A DNA stretch of 64,000 bases, taken from NCBI GenBank assembly GCA_007129495.1, contig SKVJ01000009.1, positions 20,802-84,801 on the forward strand. The letters are read 5' to 3'. Every line of letters starts with the position of its first letter. Positions within the stretch are counted from its first letter, which is position 1. The translations under genes were made by a program, and so were the position numbers. The stretch comes from Dehalococcoidia bacterium. GTDB taxonomy: Bacteria; Chloroflexota; Dehalococcoidia; GIF9; AB-539-J10. This document shows, in pieces, positions 27,326 through 36,860 of the stretch. Below the pieces are notes generated by a model that had not been told where the DNA came from, did no database searches, and saw nothing but the letters and a program-made list of their open reading frames with translations.

Positions 27326-28659
27326 GGCGATTCTCCTTCTCCCTGGTAAGTGTCAGCAGACGCGCTTTGATCCGTGACGGGCGACTCTTCCTCCGCAGGA
27401 GCACCTTGTGTCTCAACTTGCTCGATCTGCTCCTCTTCACGAATCATGCTGGAGATTATTGTACTTACATAGATCTCTCCGAGAAAACGATCCTCTTCAT
27501 CAACAACTGCGACAGGATAGCGCGTAGCAGCAACAAGGGGGATAAGATCTTCCACTACTGTATCCGCAGAACAGGATATGAATTCGGGGTCAAGTGCATC
27601 CTTAAGATTCCTTCCTTGCTTTCTAATGAGCCGGACAAGCCCTTCGACAGTAATCATGCCAAGCAGGCGGGCCTGGCGTGTGACGACGAAAGCACTGTCG
27701 ACATTCGCATCACGCAAGATCTGAAGAGATGCCTTCGGCCCCTGCCAGGAATAGATAAGTACGGGTGGTTGTTCCATAACCGTTCGAGCGGTGAGAACCT
27801 TCGTAGGAGATGCATCCTGGACGAATTGCCGCACGTATGCATTGCTCGGACTGGTGATAACCTCTTCCGGGCTTCCGACCTGTATTATCTCTCCATCGCG
27901 CATGATGGCGATACGCCCACCAACTTTGAGTGCCTCATGCAGGTCATGGGTCACGAACAGAAGGGTCTTCTGGAGTTCCGCCTGCAACTCAAGGAGTTCG
28001 TCCTGCATCTGGCGGCGGATGAGAGGATCCAATCCACTGAATGGTTCATCCAGAAGCAGTATCTCGGGATCTCCGGTGAGTGCACGCGCAATCCCAACGC
28101 GTTGCTGCATGCCGCCACTCAGCGCGGCAGGCAGGTGATGCTCCCAGCCCTTTAGACCAACCTTGTCGATGTAGTAACGCGCCCGTTCATACCGCTCATC
28201 GATTGCGACACCACGCACCTTCAAACCGTAGGCCACGTTGTCGAGCACCGACCGATGGGGCAGTAATCCAAAGTGCTGAAATACCATTCCCATGGTGTTT
28301 CTGCGCAGCTCGCCCAGCTTCACATCATCATAGCTCACGATATCTTCGCCATTGATGATGACCTGGCCAGCGCTGGGCTCAGCCAATCGGATGATGCAGC
28401 GAATCAGCGTCGACTTGCCACTTCCGGACAAACCCATAAGTACAAAGAACTCGCCTCGATGGACATCGAAAGAGACGTCCCGAAGCCCCACCACTAAACC
28501 CGTCTGCTCAAGAATGTCGTCCTTTCCAGCATTCCTCAGTTCCGGATTCTCTAGAACCCGTTCAGGGCGATGACCAAATATCTTCCAGACATTTCTGACC
28601 TCGACGCAGACCTCCCGGTCTGCGTCGAGGTTGATACCATGATTGTTTTCTTCAGCCAT
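27322..28659 (-). CDS. Glycine betaine ABC transporter, ATP-binding protein with CBS domains
   Basis: A 445-residue ATPase of the ProV/OpuAA family. Walker A is GLSGSGKSTLIR near residue 76, the ABC signature is LSGGMQQRVG, Walker B is ILLLDEPFSGLD, and the H-loop is VTHDL. Residues 285-400 form a CBS pair, which in OpuA senses ionic strength. The acidic tail after the CBS pair resembles the anionic C-terminus of OpuA. AAAGGA lies upstream at good spacing. Confidence 0.93.
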   Translation of the reverse strand: MAEENNHGINLDADREVCVEVRNVWKIFGHRPERVLENPELRNAGKDDILEQTGLVVGLRDVSFDVHRGEFFVLMGLSGSGKSTLIRCIIRLAEPSAGQVIINGEDIVSYDDVKLGELRRNTMGMVFQHFGLLPHRSVLDNVAYGLKVRGVAIDERYERARYYIDKVGLKGWEHHLPAALSGGMQQRVGIARALTGDPEILLLDEPFSGLDPLIRRQMQDELLELQAELQKTLLFVTHDLHEALKVGGRIAIMRDGEIIQVGSPEEVITSPSNAYVRQFVQDASPTKVLTARTVMEQPPVLIYSWQGPKASLQILRDANVDSAFVVTRQARLLGMITVEGLVRLIRKQGRNLKDALDPEFISCSADTVVEDLIPLVAATRYPVAVVDEEDRFLGEIYVSTIISSMIREEEQIEQVETQGAPAEEESPVTDQSASADTYQGEGESP

Positions 28660-28686
28660 TACGAAATGTCCTTTCCGTCCGCATCC

Positions 28687-29700
28687 CTAGAGCGCGGCCT
28701 TCACGGCAGCGGCGACATCACTCGGAACCCACGCACTCCACCAATCCTCATACTCCCGAAGGTAGTACATAGCAGCTTCTTCAGGGCTGGCGCCATGCTC
28801 TTCCATGTAAGCAAGAACGTCATTGTGCTGCACTGTCTGTGTGTTGTAGTTTGTCAGGAACTCTACGAGTTCTGGATTCCGCTCACCGAACTCGGCATTT
28901 ACGGCAACGTTCACGTTATTCGAGGGATACTCGCAACCGCGAGTAGTATTCCATATATGGTCATCGTACGGGGGTTCCTCAAGCGCGTACATGTCATACT
29001 TGCCCAATACCCAGGTAGGCGCCCAGTAGTAACCGAACCACGGCTCGCCTCGTTCATACGCAGCCGCCATCGAGCCAGCCAGGGCAGCGTCAGAGCCGGT
29101 GATGAAATCCGTGTAGTACTCGTCAAGACCGTAATACACCAATTTCTCACTATTGAATTCAGTGCACATCCATCCCGGTATCGAGTTAACGAATCGGCCT
29201 TTGGAGGGATCCTCAGGATCCATAAACAACTCCCAATAGTCGGGCATATCAGCAACACTTCTAAGTTCCGGTGCGACTGGCTCTATACCACGGGCAGGGT
29301 CGCCCTCAATCATATAGCGAGGCACCAACCAACCCTGCCAGTTGTCGCCGAAGTTATTGCCGAGGTCGAGGACAGTGCCTGCGGCAACCGCCTCGTCGAA
29401 AGGCTCCTGCTGATTCTCAACCCAAATCTCCATATTCACATGGACATCGCCCCGGCTGAGACCCTGAAGGATGGTGATGGTATCGCCCGGAATATACTCG
29501 ATATCGTCGTAACCGTATCCGTGCATCACGATAAATGCGGCGATACGATTGTTGACCTGTGCGCTGTCCCATGAAAGGTCACCAAATACTACTGTCTCTG
29601 TCTCTCCTGCAGGTGAACATCCCATTGCAGGCAGGGCAAGCAGTGCAATGCCGGTGGCGAGCAGTACGAGGCCTCGCCAGAACTTGATCATCGTTTTCAC
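28687..29700 (-). CDS. Glycine betaine-binding lipoprotein
   Basis: A 337-residue substrate-binding protein. The signal ends in a lipobox, ALPAMGC, so it is a lipoprotein facing outward. The mature part matches the OpuAC/ProX family: FGDLSWDSAQVNN at the start and several Trp/Tyr residues that would form an aromatic cage for quaternary ammonium. I chose the GTG at 29700 (AAGGAGG at 10 bases) over the ATG at 29691, where spacing would be 19. It is first in a binding protein-ATPase-permease operon. Confidence 0.9.
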   Translation of the reverse strand: MKTMIKFWRGLVLLATGIALLALPAMGCSPAGETETVVFGDLSWDSAQVNNRIAAFIVMHGYGYDDIEYIPGDTITILQGLSRGDVHVNMEIWVENQQEPFDEAVAAGTVLDLGNNFGDNWQGWLVPRYMIEGDPARGIEPVAPELRSVADMPDYWELFMDPEDPSKGRFVNSIPGWMCTEFNSEKLVYYGLDEYYTDFITGSDAALAGSMAAAYERGEPWFGYYWAPTWVLGKYDMYALEEPPYDDHIWNTTRGCEYPSNNVNVAVNAEFGERNPELVEFLTNYNTQTVQHNDVLAYMEEHGASPEEAAMYYLREYEDWWSAWVPSDVAAAVKAAL

Positions 29701-30182
29701 TATTTGACTACCTCCTTCATTGATTCGCGTGTTCCAGATCGACAAGCATCGGCCCCTTAACACGGCTTCAGGTTTGTAGGTTGTGGCCTTTGACGAATAA
29801 TCCAGGCCTCGAACTGTGCAGCGGAAAGCAACGAGAGAATCGATCGGAAACACGAATGGCTAACTACGAAGAGACGAGCCTCAGGCTAAGCACTCTCCCA
29901 TAATCCTTGTTCCTCCTTCCGTTTCCTTGTTCATCCAACAATGCAGTTGAATGAAGGTATTCAGAACTGCGCCGGAGCCACCTTCGTTTCTCCATACTAT
30001 TCCAATGAATCGCGCATGTCAACGCCCTGTCACAAGGAGCACGCCTCGCTACGCGGCCATCTGTATCTGTCCCTGTGCTCACTGGATAACCGGAGCGCTG
30101 ACAGCCATACACAAGTTTGCTACGATGAATTACGAGCTACCGCTGGATGGTATTTCTCTGTCGCCATTTGCGTGTCATCTGA
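29701..30182. other. Intergenic region upstream of the betaine operon and the YbaK-like gene
   Basis: Divergent spacer of about 480 bases. It should contain promoters for both directions; no consensus pair was convincing. Confidence 0.35.
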
Positions 30183-30647
30183 CTGTTCACGAATCTCACA
30201 GCATATCTGAAAGCCAACAGCGCGGAGTTCGCGTTTGCAAAGAAGCGCAGCACTCATCACGCTTGGGACGCTGCTCATGCAAGTGGGATCCCTCTCCACG
30301 AGATCGCCAAGACCATCGTCTTCTCCGATTCATGTTCAGGGATTATCGTTGCTGTCGTTCGGGGAGACCACATGGTCAGCAGACACAAACTCGAGACTTG
30401 CGCCGGCCGCCGACGACTCACGATTGCGTCGGAAGCAGAGGCAGAAGGCGCGACGGGCTTCCCGACCGGAGGTATACCTCCGCTCGGGCACCGGAAACGA
30501 CTGCTGGTGTATGTAGACGTTCACCTGACCCACATGAATCATGTCTGGTGTGGGGGAGGTTCAAGAACAAGATTAGTGCGACTGAACACAAAGGACCTGT
30601 TGAGGCTCTCGCACGCAAATGTGTGTGACATAGCAGTGACGTCATAG
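30183..30647 (+). CDS. YbaK/EbsC-type aminoacyl-tRNA deacylase with no canonical start
   Basis: The frame reads LTNLTAYLKANSAEF, then FAKKRSTHHAWDAA, EIAKTIVFSD, TGGIPPLGHRKRL and VWCGGGSRTRLVRL, a clear YbaK/ProX-like deacylase that clears mischarged tRNA. The family length (about 150 residues) is reached only if translation begins near the in-frame CTG at 30183, directly after a TGA. There is no ATG, GTG or TTG in frame before 30372, by which point a third of the domain is lost. So this is either a CTG-started gene or one that lost its start. No frameshift is needed within the domain. Confidence 0.7.
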   Translation: MFTNLTAYLKANSAEFAFAKKRSTHHAWDAAHASGIPLHEIAKTIVFSDSCSGIIVAVVRGDHMVSRHKLETCAGRRRLTIASEAEAEGATGFPTGGIPPLGHRKRLLVYVDVHLTHMNHVWCGGGSRTRLVRLNTKDLLRLSHANVCDIAVTS

Positions 30648-30666
30648 GTCAGCAGCGCCTTCGCCT

Positions 30667-31257
30667 TCAGAAGTCAGCGAATACCTGAGGCGCCTTCTCC
30701 TTCATGATGTCTCTCAGTTGCAGCGCCACCTCTCGGATCTCTGGCAGGGCACGTGGTGTCGTTCGCAATGCGATGATGTGTCGCAATTCTCGAAAGTTCC
30801 ACGTGCAAATGATGTCCGTGTAGCAGGAATTGGGCAGTACATATCGTGCCACTTCGGGCTTCATACCGTGCTTCAGCAGTTCCCGGTAGGCTTGCCAAGC
30901 ACTCTCCATCGCACGGCGATACACCTGCGACGCAACATGCGACACTTCAAGCTCTGGCGGGGAGACGTAGGATTGCTCGGACTCGCGCACGTACCTCTGG
31001 CTTCTCTGGCTATAACTGGCCAAGCGGTGTCGCACAAGTTCATGCGTCATCGCTCGGCTGCCACGAATACTGAAACTTGCGCATGCATGCTCGATCATAG
31101 ACTCATGACCGATCGCAAGCCACGACTGGATCCGGTCGGGAACTGTCCCAGTCTTCTCCTGTGTGTTCCAGCATAGTCTGCCAGCCGACTCGATGAGGCG
31201 CTCGGCATCGGGCGTGATAGCTAGCAGTTTCACTTCAACACCGTAACGATCCGACAT
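30667..31257 (-). CDS. thyX: Flavin-dependent thymidylate synthase
   Basis: A 196-residue FAD-dependent enzyme that makes dTMP from dUMP using methylene-tetrahydrofolate and NADPH. The ThyX signature RHRLASYSQRSQRY is near residue 77, and the substrate-site MIEHA and LPNSCYTDI segments are present. The start ATG at 31257 follows GGGAGG at good spacing; upstream Met codons lack this. A consensus -10 TATAAT lies upstream on the minus strand at 31311-31316. ThyX replaces ThyA in many anaerobes. Confidence 0.93.
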   Translation of the reverse strand: MSDRYGVEVKLLAITPDAERLIESAGRLCWNTQEKTGTVPDRIQSWLAIGHESMIEHACASFSIRGSRAMTHELVRHRLASYSQRSQRYVRESEQSYVSPPELEVSHVASQVYRRAMESAWQAYRELLKHGMKPEVARYVLPNSCYTDIICTWNFRELRHIIALRTTPRALPEIREVALQLRDIMKEKAPQVFADF

Positions 31258-31310
31258 CAGGCACCTCCCATCGGCGTAACACTGCAACGGAACTCCAGAA
31301 TACGGAATCT

Positions 31311-31316
31311 ATTATA
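31311..31316 (-). promoter_or_regulatory. -10 element of thyX
   Basis: On the minus strand TATAAT lies about 55 bases upstream of the thyX ATG. Its -35 region would fall inside the adjacent 13-bp palindrome, so promoter and terminator may interact. Confidence 0.45.
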
Positions 31317-31320
31317 CAGG

Positions 31321-31348
31321 CCGAAGGGCGGTAGGTACCGCCCTTCGG
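31321..31348. terminator. Perfect 13-bp palindrome between the 4HB dehydratase and thyX
   Basis: CCGAAGGGCGGTA and its reverse complement are separated by only GG. It sits about 50 bases past the stop of the 4-hydroxybutyryl-CoA dehydratase gene. There is no T-run, so it may be a weak terminator or an operator over the thyX promoter. Confidence 0.5.
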
Positions 31349-31398
31349 TGTCTACAACACATGTCTACAGAAGGCAGACACGGTGTGCTTGTCAGATG

Positions 31399-32868
31399 TT
31401 ATTCCGTTAGTTTCTCCCTCTCATCGATTCCCGCCAGTCTGCGCGCCATCTTCTTCTTGCTGTCCATCTGAGACTGCCGCTCTATCATGACCTTCTGAGC
31501 CTGTGGCGAGCCGGCACCATGCATAGACTCTGTGCGGTAGCTGGGAGCAGTCAGGCCGAACGTCATGCTGTTGATAAGCGAGAGCATCCGGAGACGTTCT
31601 TCAGCAGAGACATCCTTTGCACCCTTGAAGTACTTCTGCACGTACTTGCCGATCTCGGGACTGCGAAGGTCGCACTCGGATGGAATCGTCACCAGCGCTC
31701 CCCCTGCAAGATCCTCGGCAAGTCTGCACAGCTCGTAAGGGTACCTGGTTACGTTCATCTTGCAGACATTCGCCAGTAGAATGTCCGGCAGGAAATTACC
31801 CGCTTTGGTTTTCGTGCCCTGCGTGGACGCAGCGAGCCCGCATGCGTGGAGTGTCTCGATGAGATGGTTCATCTCAGCGATCTTGTCCCGCACATGTGAC
31901 GCCTTGGCAACATTGCTGTAGTCCGTCATAGCGGCGGTTGCCCCGACGAGCACGTCACCGATACCTGGTTTACACCCTCCGTAACTCTGACGGTGATAGC
32001 TTGCGAAACGCTCGACTACCATTCCAGAGAAATCCACCTCGCCACACATGAACACTCGGTCCCACGGCACAAACACGTCATCCAGCACGGTAAGCGCCTC
32101 CTGGCCACCGAATTGGAAGTTGCCAACATCGATGTCGCCTTCCTCAAGCTTTCGCTTGTCACATGACTGGCGGCCATAAATGAAGTGGATGCCCGCTGCA
32201 TCGGATTGCACAGCGCAACATACAGAGTAGTCCTCGTCGCCTGATCGCATAGTAAGTGTCGGCATGATCAGGATCTCATGGGAGTTTACGCTGCCCGTCT
32301 GGTGCGCCTTCGCACCTCGAATGACTATACCGTCGTCCCGACGCTCTACGATATGAACAAACGCATCAGGGTCAGGCTGTTCGCTTGGTCTCAGTGCGCG
32401 ATCCCCCTTCACATCCGTCATTGCGCCCTGAACACAGAGGTCGTTCTGCTGAACATACATTAGCCAGTCCTTGAACCGATTATGGTACCCAGTGCCATGT
32501 TCTTCATCGATTTCGAATGTCGTGTTATACATGGCGTTGATCGCATCCATGCCGACACATCGCTGAAAACAGCAACCTGTACGCTGCCCCATCAGTCGCT
32601 GCAGCTTCACTTTCTTGACGAGGTCTTCGACGCTCATGAACAACGAAGTGAAGCGGTTAATCTTCTCACCGGTAAGCGTTGATGTTGTCGTAGCAAGCTC
32701 TTCGTACTCAGGATCATGTGCCAGCTTGTACGTCAACGCTATGGCGTTGATCGAAGGCCTGATGATTGGATGGTCTACGAAGTTCTCAATCTTTTCGCCA
32801 AACAGCCAGACGTCGGATTTCAAGCCACGAAGACTATCGATATATTGCTGGGCGGTCTTAAGTGCCAT
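31399..32868 (-). CDS. abfD: 4-hydroxybutyryl-CoA dehydratase
   Basis: A 489-residue FAD and [4Fe-4S] radical enzyme that converts 4-hydroxybutyryl-CoA to crotonyl-CoA and can also isomerise vinylacetyl-CoA. The cluster ligands of the Clostridium enzyme are conserved: Cys-x3-Cys in CCFQRC (residues 100 and 104) and His-x6-Cys in HRQSYGGCKPG, which also holds the catalytic Tyr. The C-terminal ESMHGAGSPQAQ matches the family's active-site Glu segment. Length matches. It stands alone, so the pathway (aminobutyrate or succinate fermentation, or a hydroxybutyrate cycle) is not shown by context. Confidence 0.92.
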   Translation of the reverse strand: MALKTAQQYIDSLRGLKSDVWLFGEKIENFVDHPIIRPSINAIALTYKLAHDPEYEELATTTSTLTGEKINRFTSLFMSVEDLVKKVKLQRLMGQRTGCCFQRCVGMDAINAMYNTTFEIDEEHGTGYHNRFKDWLMYVQQNDLCVQGAMTDVKGDRALRPSEQPDPDAFVHIVERRDDGIVIRGAKAHQTGSVNSHEILIMPTLTMRSGDEDYSVCCAVQSDAAGIHFIYGRQSCDKRKLEEGDIDVGNFQFGGQEALTVLDDVFVPWDRVFMCGEVDFSGMVVERFASYHRQSYGGCKPGIGDVLVGATAAMTDYSNVAKASHVRDKIAEMNHLIETLHACGLAASTQGTKTKAGNFLPDILLANVCKMNVTRYPYELCRLAEDLAGGALVTIPSECDLRSPEIGKYVQKYFKGAKDVSAEERLRMLSLINSMTFGLTAPSYRTESMHGAGSPQAQKVMIERQSQMDSKKKMARRLAGIDEREKLTE

Positions 32869-33059
32869 TGAATGATTCCCTCCTTACGCACGCATCCGTG
32901 CTGACGACTATTATATTGTCCAAGCGAACAAAGGACAAAGATGCAGGATTTCTGAAGACTCCAATTTTCTGGTGGCGATGTAGTGAACCCCCAGCAATCG
33001 ACGCAAACTGCCAGGGTCGTTCTCGTAGCCGGTCATTCTGGAATCGTCGATAACCGCAA

Positions 33060-33440
33060 ATAGCCCTATGGGAGAAGTAAAGGCTCTGGTAATGTGAAGT
33101 GTGAAATCCGATGTACAGTCTCACAATCATCGACACTATCGCCATAACAAAGCCAACGGGCACCAGCAGACCGAGAAAGATTTGAGCGATATTCTGCTCT
33201 CTCGACCGGATAGGGAGAGAATGGACCTTGTTCTCGCCAAAGGCAGATGTATAGATAAGCCACACACCCGAAGAGGGTGACCAGCACTGTGAGAGTTCCA
33301 AATGCAAGAATGAGTGTAATATCTCCGGCCCCGATGAAGAGCGTGATTACCGTCATAACGACCACAATCGCAGTAGTCGGCATTGGTGCAACGTAGGCGT
33401 TACCCAACTGCTTAAGCGAGTCGAGCCACGCCTCACAGCG
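33060..33440 (-). pseudogene. Remnant of an amino-acid permease (APC-type), C-terminal end
   Basis: Two minus-strand frames in succession show membrane segments of a transporter. One reads GNAYVAPMPTTAIVVVM with further helices, the next reads IAQIFLGLLVPVGFVMAIVSM. They join with a frameshift near 33220. No N-terminal two-thirds is found upstream. The resemblance to the C-terminal helices of APC-family amino acid permeases is moderate and from recall. Confidence 0.45.
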
Positions 33441-33595
33441 CTCGGTGTACTTCTTGCATCGCAGCCACTATAACGCGACCTTCGAAAAATGAGGTGGATT
33501 GCACAATCAGTGCAACCGGCAGGACAGATGCGACCTCAGTCAGATACAATAGGCGGCCAGTGGCCGGCTACCTGAGGAGTAAGGAGAATGAGCTT

Positions 33596-33814
33596 ATGAC
33601 TGCATCTCATACAGAGGGCCTTTTCGGAATGGAGGTGGGGAAAGGGCGCTGGATGCTCATGATTCTGCTCTTCGCCACCCTGATCACGACCTCTCGAAGC
33701 TGGCTAGGGGTCAAGATGACCCCAGACGTCTGGTGGCAACTGCAGGTGCTAAGGAGTCAGGCTTTCGGGGACCAGCACCACCCAAACGTTGACAGGGAAC
33801 TGGTGGTGGTCTAA
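33596..33814 (+). CDS. Small hypothetical membrane protein, possibly a transporter fragment
   Basis: A 72-residue product starting MTASHTEGLFG, with AAGGAG at usual spacing and one hydrophobic segment (WMLMILLFATLITTS). A TACAAT lies near 33544. It precedes the OFA transporter by about 175 bases and could be a truncated transporter N-terminus or an unrelated small protein. Function unknown. Confidence 0.4.
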   Translation: MTASHTEGLFGMEVGKGRWMLMILLFATLITTSRSWLGVKMTPDVWWQLQVLRSQAFGDQHHPNVDRELVVV

Positions 33815-33990
33815 GATACGAAGCCACAGTTGGTACTTGCGCTGGTGCTTTTACGCACCCGTAGGGACATTACCCGAATTCTTCGTACTATATCGGTGAT
33901 TCTCTGTCGGTCTCACCATATTACTTCGAGGAGTCTCTCCTCTACCATTCAGCCTGAAAACCTAATTCTGGACAAGAAGGATAACAAACC

Positions 33991-35262
33991 ATGAATGACA
34001 CCGCTGACAATTTGACAGGCCCAAGAGAAGTGATTGGTCAACAGGTTGAGCGGCGACGGTGGGTGGTGGTGCTTGGAGGGTTCTTCCTTTCATTGATGGG
34101 GGGCATGAGCTATGCCTGGGGTTCGTTTACGGTTCCCTTGATTAACGACTGGGGGTTCATCGCGGCTCAGGCTACCCTCCCGTTTACTGTGCTAATCATG
34201 GTGTTCGCTGTAGTAATGATCCCGGCAGGGCGGCTTCAGGATAGAATTGGGCCTCGTAAGGTGGCAACAGCGGGAGCGCTACTATTTCTGGTTGGCTACA
34301 GCCTGGCGGCGCTGTTGCGATACATACCCAGCCCCACGTGGTTAGTACTGAGTTATGGGGTGGTGGTCGGAGCGGCCTGCGGCCTGACCTACGCATGCGT
34401 AGCTCCGACAGCACGCAAGTGGTATCCTGATCGGCCCGGGCTCGCAGTTTCGTGCGGAGTGATGGGGTTTGGACTAGCGGCTGTAGTCTTCGCTCCTCTC
34501 AAGGCAACGATGATCGAGGCATGGGGAGTGGACGGCACTCTTTTCGTATTGGGGCTTATCGTGGCCGCGGGAGCTTTCATAGGAGCAAGGCTGGTGCGCA
34601 ACCCTCCTGTATATTGGAGTCCTCCTCCACGAACCAGTGTTTCCTCCAAACCCCAGTCCAAATCGGCAGCATCCGAGGATGTTCCCCCCGGAAAGGTTGT
34701 CCGTACTTGGGAGTTCTACCTCATGTGGTTAGCACTCGCCGCCGTGATAGGTGGTGGATTGACAGCAATCGGCCTCATTACTGCCTTTGGGCAGCTGGGG
34801 CTCCAGTTACGTCCAGCCGTGGCAGCAGTGCCCATCGCGGTGTATTCCTTGGTCAATGGGCTGGGGCGACCGTTTGTTGGATGGTTCGCTGACCGAATTG
34901 GCACGATCCGTGTGATGGTGCCTATATACGCCGTTCAGGCTGTTGTGTTCCTCGCGATACCTTGGGTGGCCACAAATCTACCACTGTTGATTATGTGTTC
35001 ACTCCTCTTGGGTATGGGCTACGCTGTCACTTTTGCCCTTTTTCCGGTGCTTGTGGCAACAAGATTTGGAGTCAAACACCTTGGGATCAATTACGGTCTG
35101 GTGTTCTGCGCATTTGGGATAGGTGCTATAACGGGCTTGCTGGGTTCGTGGTTACTGGACTCTACTGGATCTTTTACCCCAGCGTTCCTCTTGGCCGGAA
35201 TCACCACCGTGATTGGGCTCATCCTCCTGATTGTGCTTAACAAGAAGTTTGGTCTTACCTGA
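33991..35262 (+). CDS. MFS transporter, oxalate:formate antiporter (OFA) family
   Basis: A 423-residue transporter with 12 predicted membrane segments. The N-terminal GGFFLSLMGGMSYAWGSFTVP and the MFS loop GRLQDRIGPRK are typical of the OFA group, as is a second-half loop GWFADRIGTIR. OFA members exchange monocarboxylates such as oxalate, formate or lactate. A substrate cannot be fixed from sequence alone, though a formate dehydrogenase lies 11 kb away. AAGGA precedes the ATG. Confidence 0.88.
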   Translation: MNDTADNLTGPREVIGQQVERRRWVVVLGGFFLSLMGGMSYAWGSFTVPLINDWGFIAAQATLPFTVLIMVFAVVMIPAGRLQDRIGPRKVATAGALLFLVGYSLAALLRYIPSPTWLVLSYGVVVGAACGLTYACVAPTARKWYPDRPGLAVSCGVMGFGLAAVVFAPLKATMIEAWGVDGTLFVLGLIVAAGAFIGARLVRNPPVYWSPPPRTSVSSKPQSKSAASEDVPPGKVVRTWEFYLMWLALAAVIGGGLTAIGLITAFGQLGLQLRPAVAAVPIAVYSLVNGLGRPFVGWFADRIGTIRVMVPIYAVQAVVFLAIPWVATNLPLLIMCSLLLGMGYAVTFALFPVLVATRFGVKHLGINYGLVFCAFGIGAITGLLGSWLLDSTGSFTPAFLLAGITTVIGLILLIVLNKKFGLT

Positions 35263-35861
35263 ATTGTTGTTACATCCCAAGTTTGACAGTAGCCAAAGGT
35301 AAGGCATAGCTGAAGAAAATGACGTATCACAACAACATACAGTAAGGATTTGGAGGCACTGCTTCCCGGCATCAACGACAGTCCCGAATAAGGAGAGGGC
35401 AGGCTCCTGCTCGAGATGCTGGTCCGAGCCTACGACCCCTGCGTTTCCTGCTCCACCCACTAGCGTGGTGCTTCTCTCACCAGTTGTGGTCTGGCGTCAG
35501 CCGCACCTGAGCGCCGGTGGGCGGGCCGCAGGGCCGGTTCACCGTGGCAGAAGGCAGGCAGTGACAGTGGCGGGCGCTGCAGCCTTGAGCAACCGACCGC
35601 AGATACTGGTAGCTGCGGTCACGCGGAACTCAACCCCGACGCTCGCAAGCACCATCGATCCCGGTATTCGATGGCCGCCGCAGGCATGCATCAAGCCGAG
35701 CAGGACAACTGGCCGGCGTGCAGAAGGCGGCTCAATGACATGCGAACGGCCTAAAGCCACACTCCGTTGACCGGGTTGTCACAACAGACAACCGGACAGC
35801 CCGGGCGGGTTCACCGCAGCGCGACCGCACATCAAAGGCGCTGCCTGCGGCCTGCCATGCG
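35263..35861. other. Intergenic region, nothing recognised
   Basis: About 600 bases between the OFA transporter and mobA, which converge. Open frames occur on both strands but do not resemble known proteins; decayed coding sequence is possible. Confidence 0.35.
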
Positions 35862-36536
35862 CTACGGGTGCAGCACGGTGAGTCGAGATCCGGGATTCGC
35901 TCCGGGGTCCCGGCATGGCCATTCCTTCCGGGCTACCAGTTCCCTCGCCCTGTCCAGATCGAACTGGCTGTTGACATTAAAGAGGCTCAGGCGCTCCTGG
36001 TCGAGCCGATCGAACTCGTCCTCTCCAACGTACCTCACCCGGACCCTGCCGAAGAGCTCGCGGATCTGCAGCCTGTTCTGCCTGAGCAGGCCGCGGATCG
36101 GGTCCAAACACTCCCTCGAATACACGGCGCAAAGAGGCTCCACGTTGTTGCCGATGGACGGAACGACAACATCGTAGCCTTGAGCTACCCGGTGCATGTG
36201 TTGCAGCAGGTCGCCGCTCACGAAGGGCATGTCACAGCCGACAACGACCGCGAACGGATCTGCCGACGCCATGAGACCCGAGTAGATGCCCGCCAGCGGC
36301 CCCTTCCCGGGATGGGAGTCAGCCACCGTTTCGATTCTCACGGGTGACGAACAGGGAATCGGCTTGCCGTTGGCAGTCGCTACGATAATCTCTGCGCTGA
36401 ATGAGGCAAGACAGTCGATCACCCACTGGATGAGGCTCTTACCCTGGATTAGCTGCAGCGCCTTGTCCCAGCCCAGCCGCGAGCTCCTGCCGCCGGCAAG
36501 GACGATGGAAGTTATCGCCGAGCCTCCCGAAACCAC
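35862..36536 (-). CDS. mobA: Molybdenum cofactor guanylyltransferase
   Basis: A 224-residue enzyme that adds GMP from GTP to molybdopterin to form MGD. The nucleotide-binding loop LAGGRSSRLGWDKAL is at residues 13-27, and the Mg site VVGCDMPFVS is near residue 98. The bis-MGD cofactor it helps make is needed by the DMSO-reductase-family enzymes encoded here. The GTG start lacks a clear Shine-Dalgarno. It is divergent from the broken oxidoreductase. Confidence 0.88.
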   Translation of the reverse strand: MVSGGSAITSIVLAGGRSSRLGWDKALQLIQGKSLIQWVIDCLASFSAEIIVATANGKPIPCSSPVRIETVADSHPGKGPLAGIYSGLMASADPFAVVVGCDMPFVSGDLLQHMHRVAQGYDVVVPSIGNNVEPLCAVYSRECLDPIRGLLRQNRLQIRELFGRVRVRYVGEDEFDRLDQERLSLFNVNSQFDLDRARELVARKEWPCRDPGANPGSRLTVLHP

Positions 36537-36860
36537 ACACTATGCTGACACATCGGACAAGGCAACATCAACCGATCGTTGCCGCCGTCCACCTGCTGAG
36601 GGCACCCCGGCTCTCTGCGCGCCTGCCGCCGCCCCCTTCGCACCCGAATCCCTGCGCATCCGGCAATCTGGCGCGTTTCGAGCGGCGCTGTGTCGGATGC
36701 CGCACCCCGCAAGCAACGTGCTGCGGGAGAACTGCAAAACTATTTGAGCAACCCGAGAGGAAGCCGGGGAAGGGATGCCAGGAGCCACCGCATCAGCAGC
36801 CTTTGTTGATGATCGCAGGTCGATACGTACGATAGAGTTTCACAGCGAGAGGTGCAAGGA
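36537..36860. other. Divergent spacer between mobA and the broken oxidoreductase
   Basis: No gene recognised; expected to hold promoters for both directions, none of which was clear. Confidence 0.35.

Noticed and set aside
32858..33307. A 149-residue minus-strand gene upstream of the dehydratase
   Set aside because: Only its first third is membrane-protein-like, and it fits better as the frameshifted end of a permease remnant.
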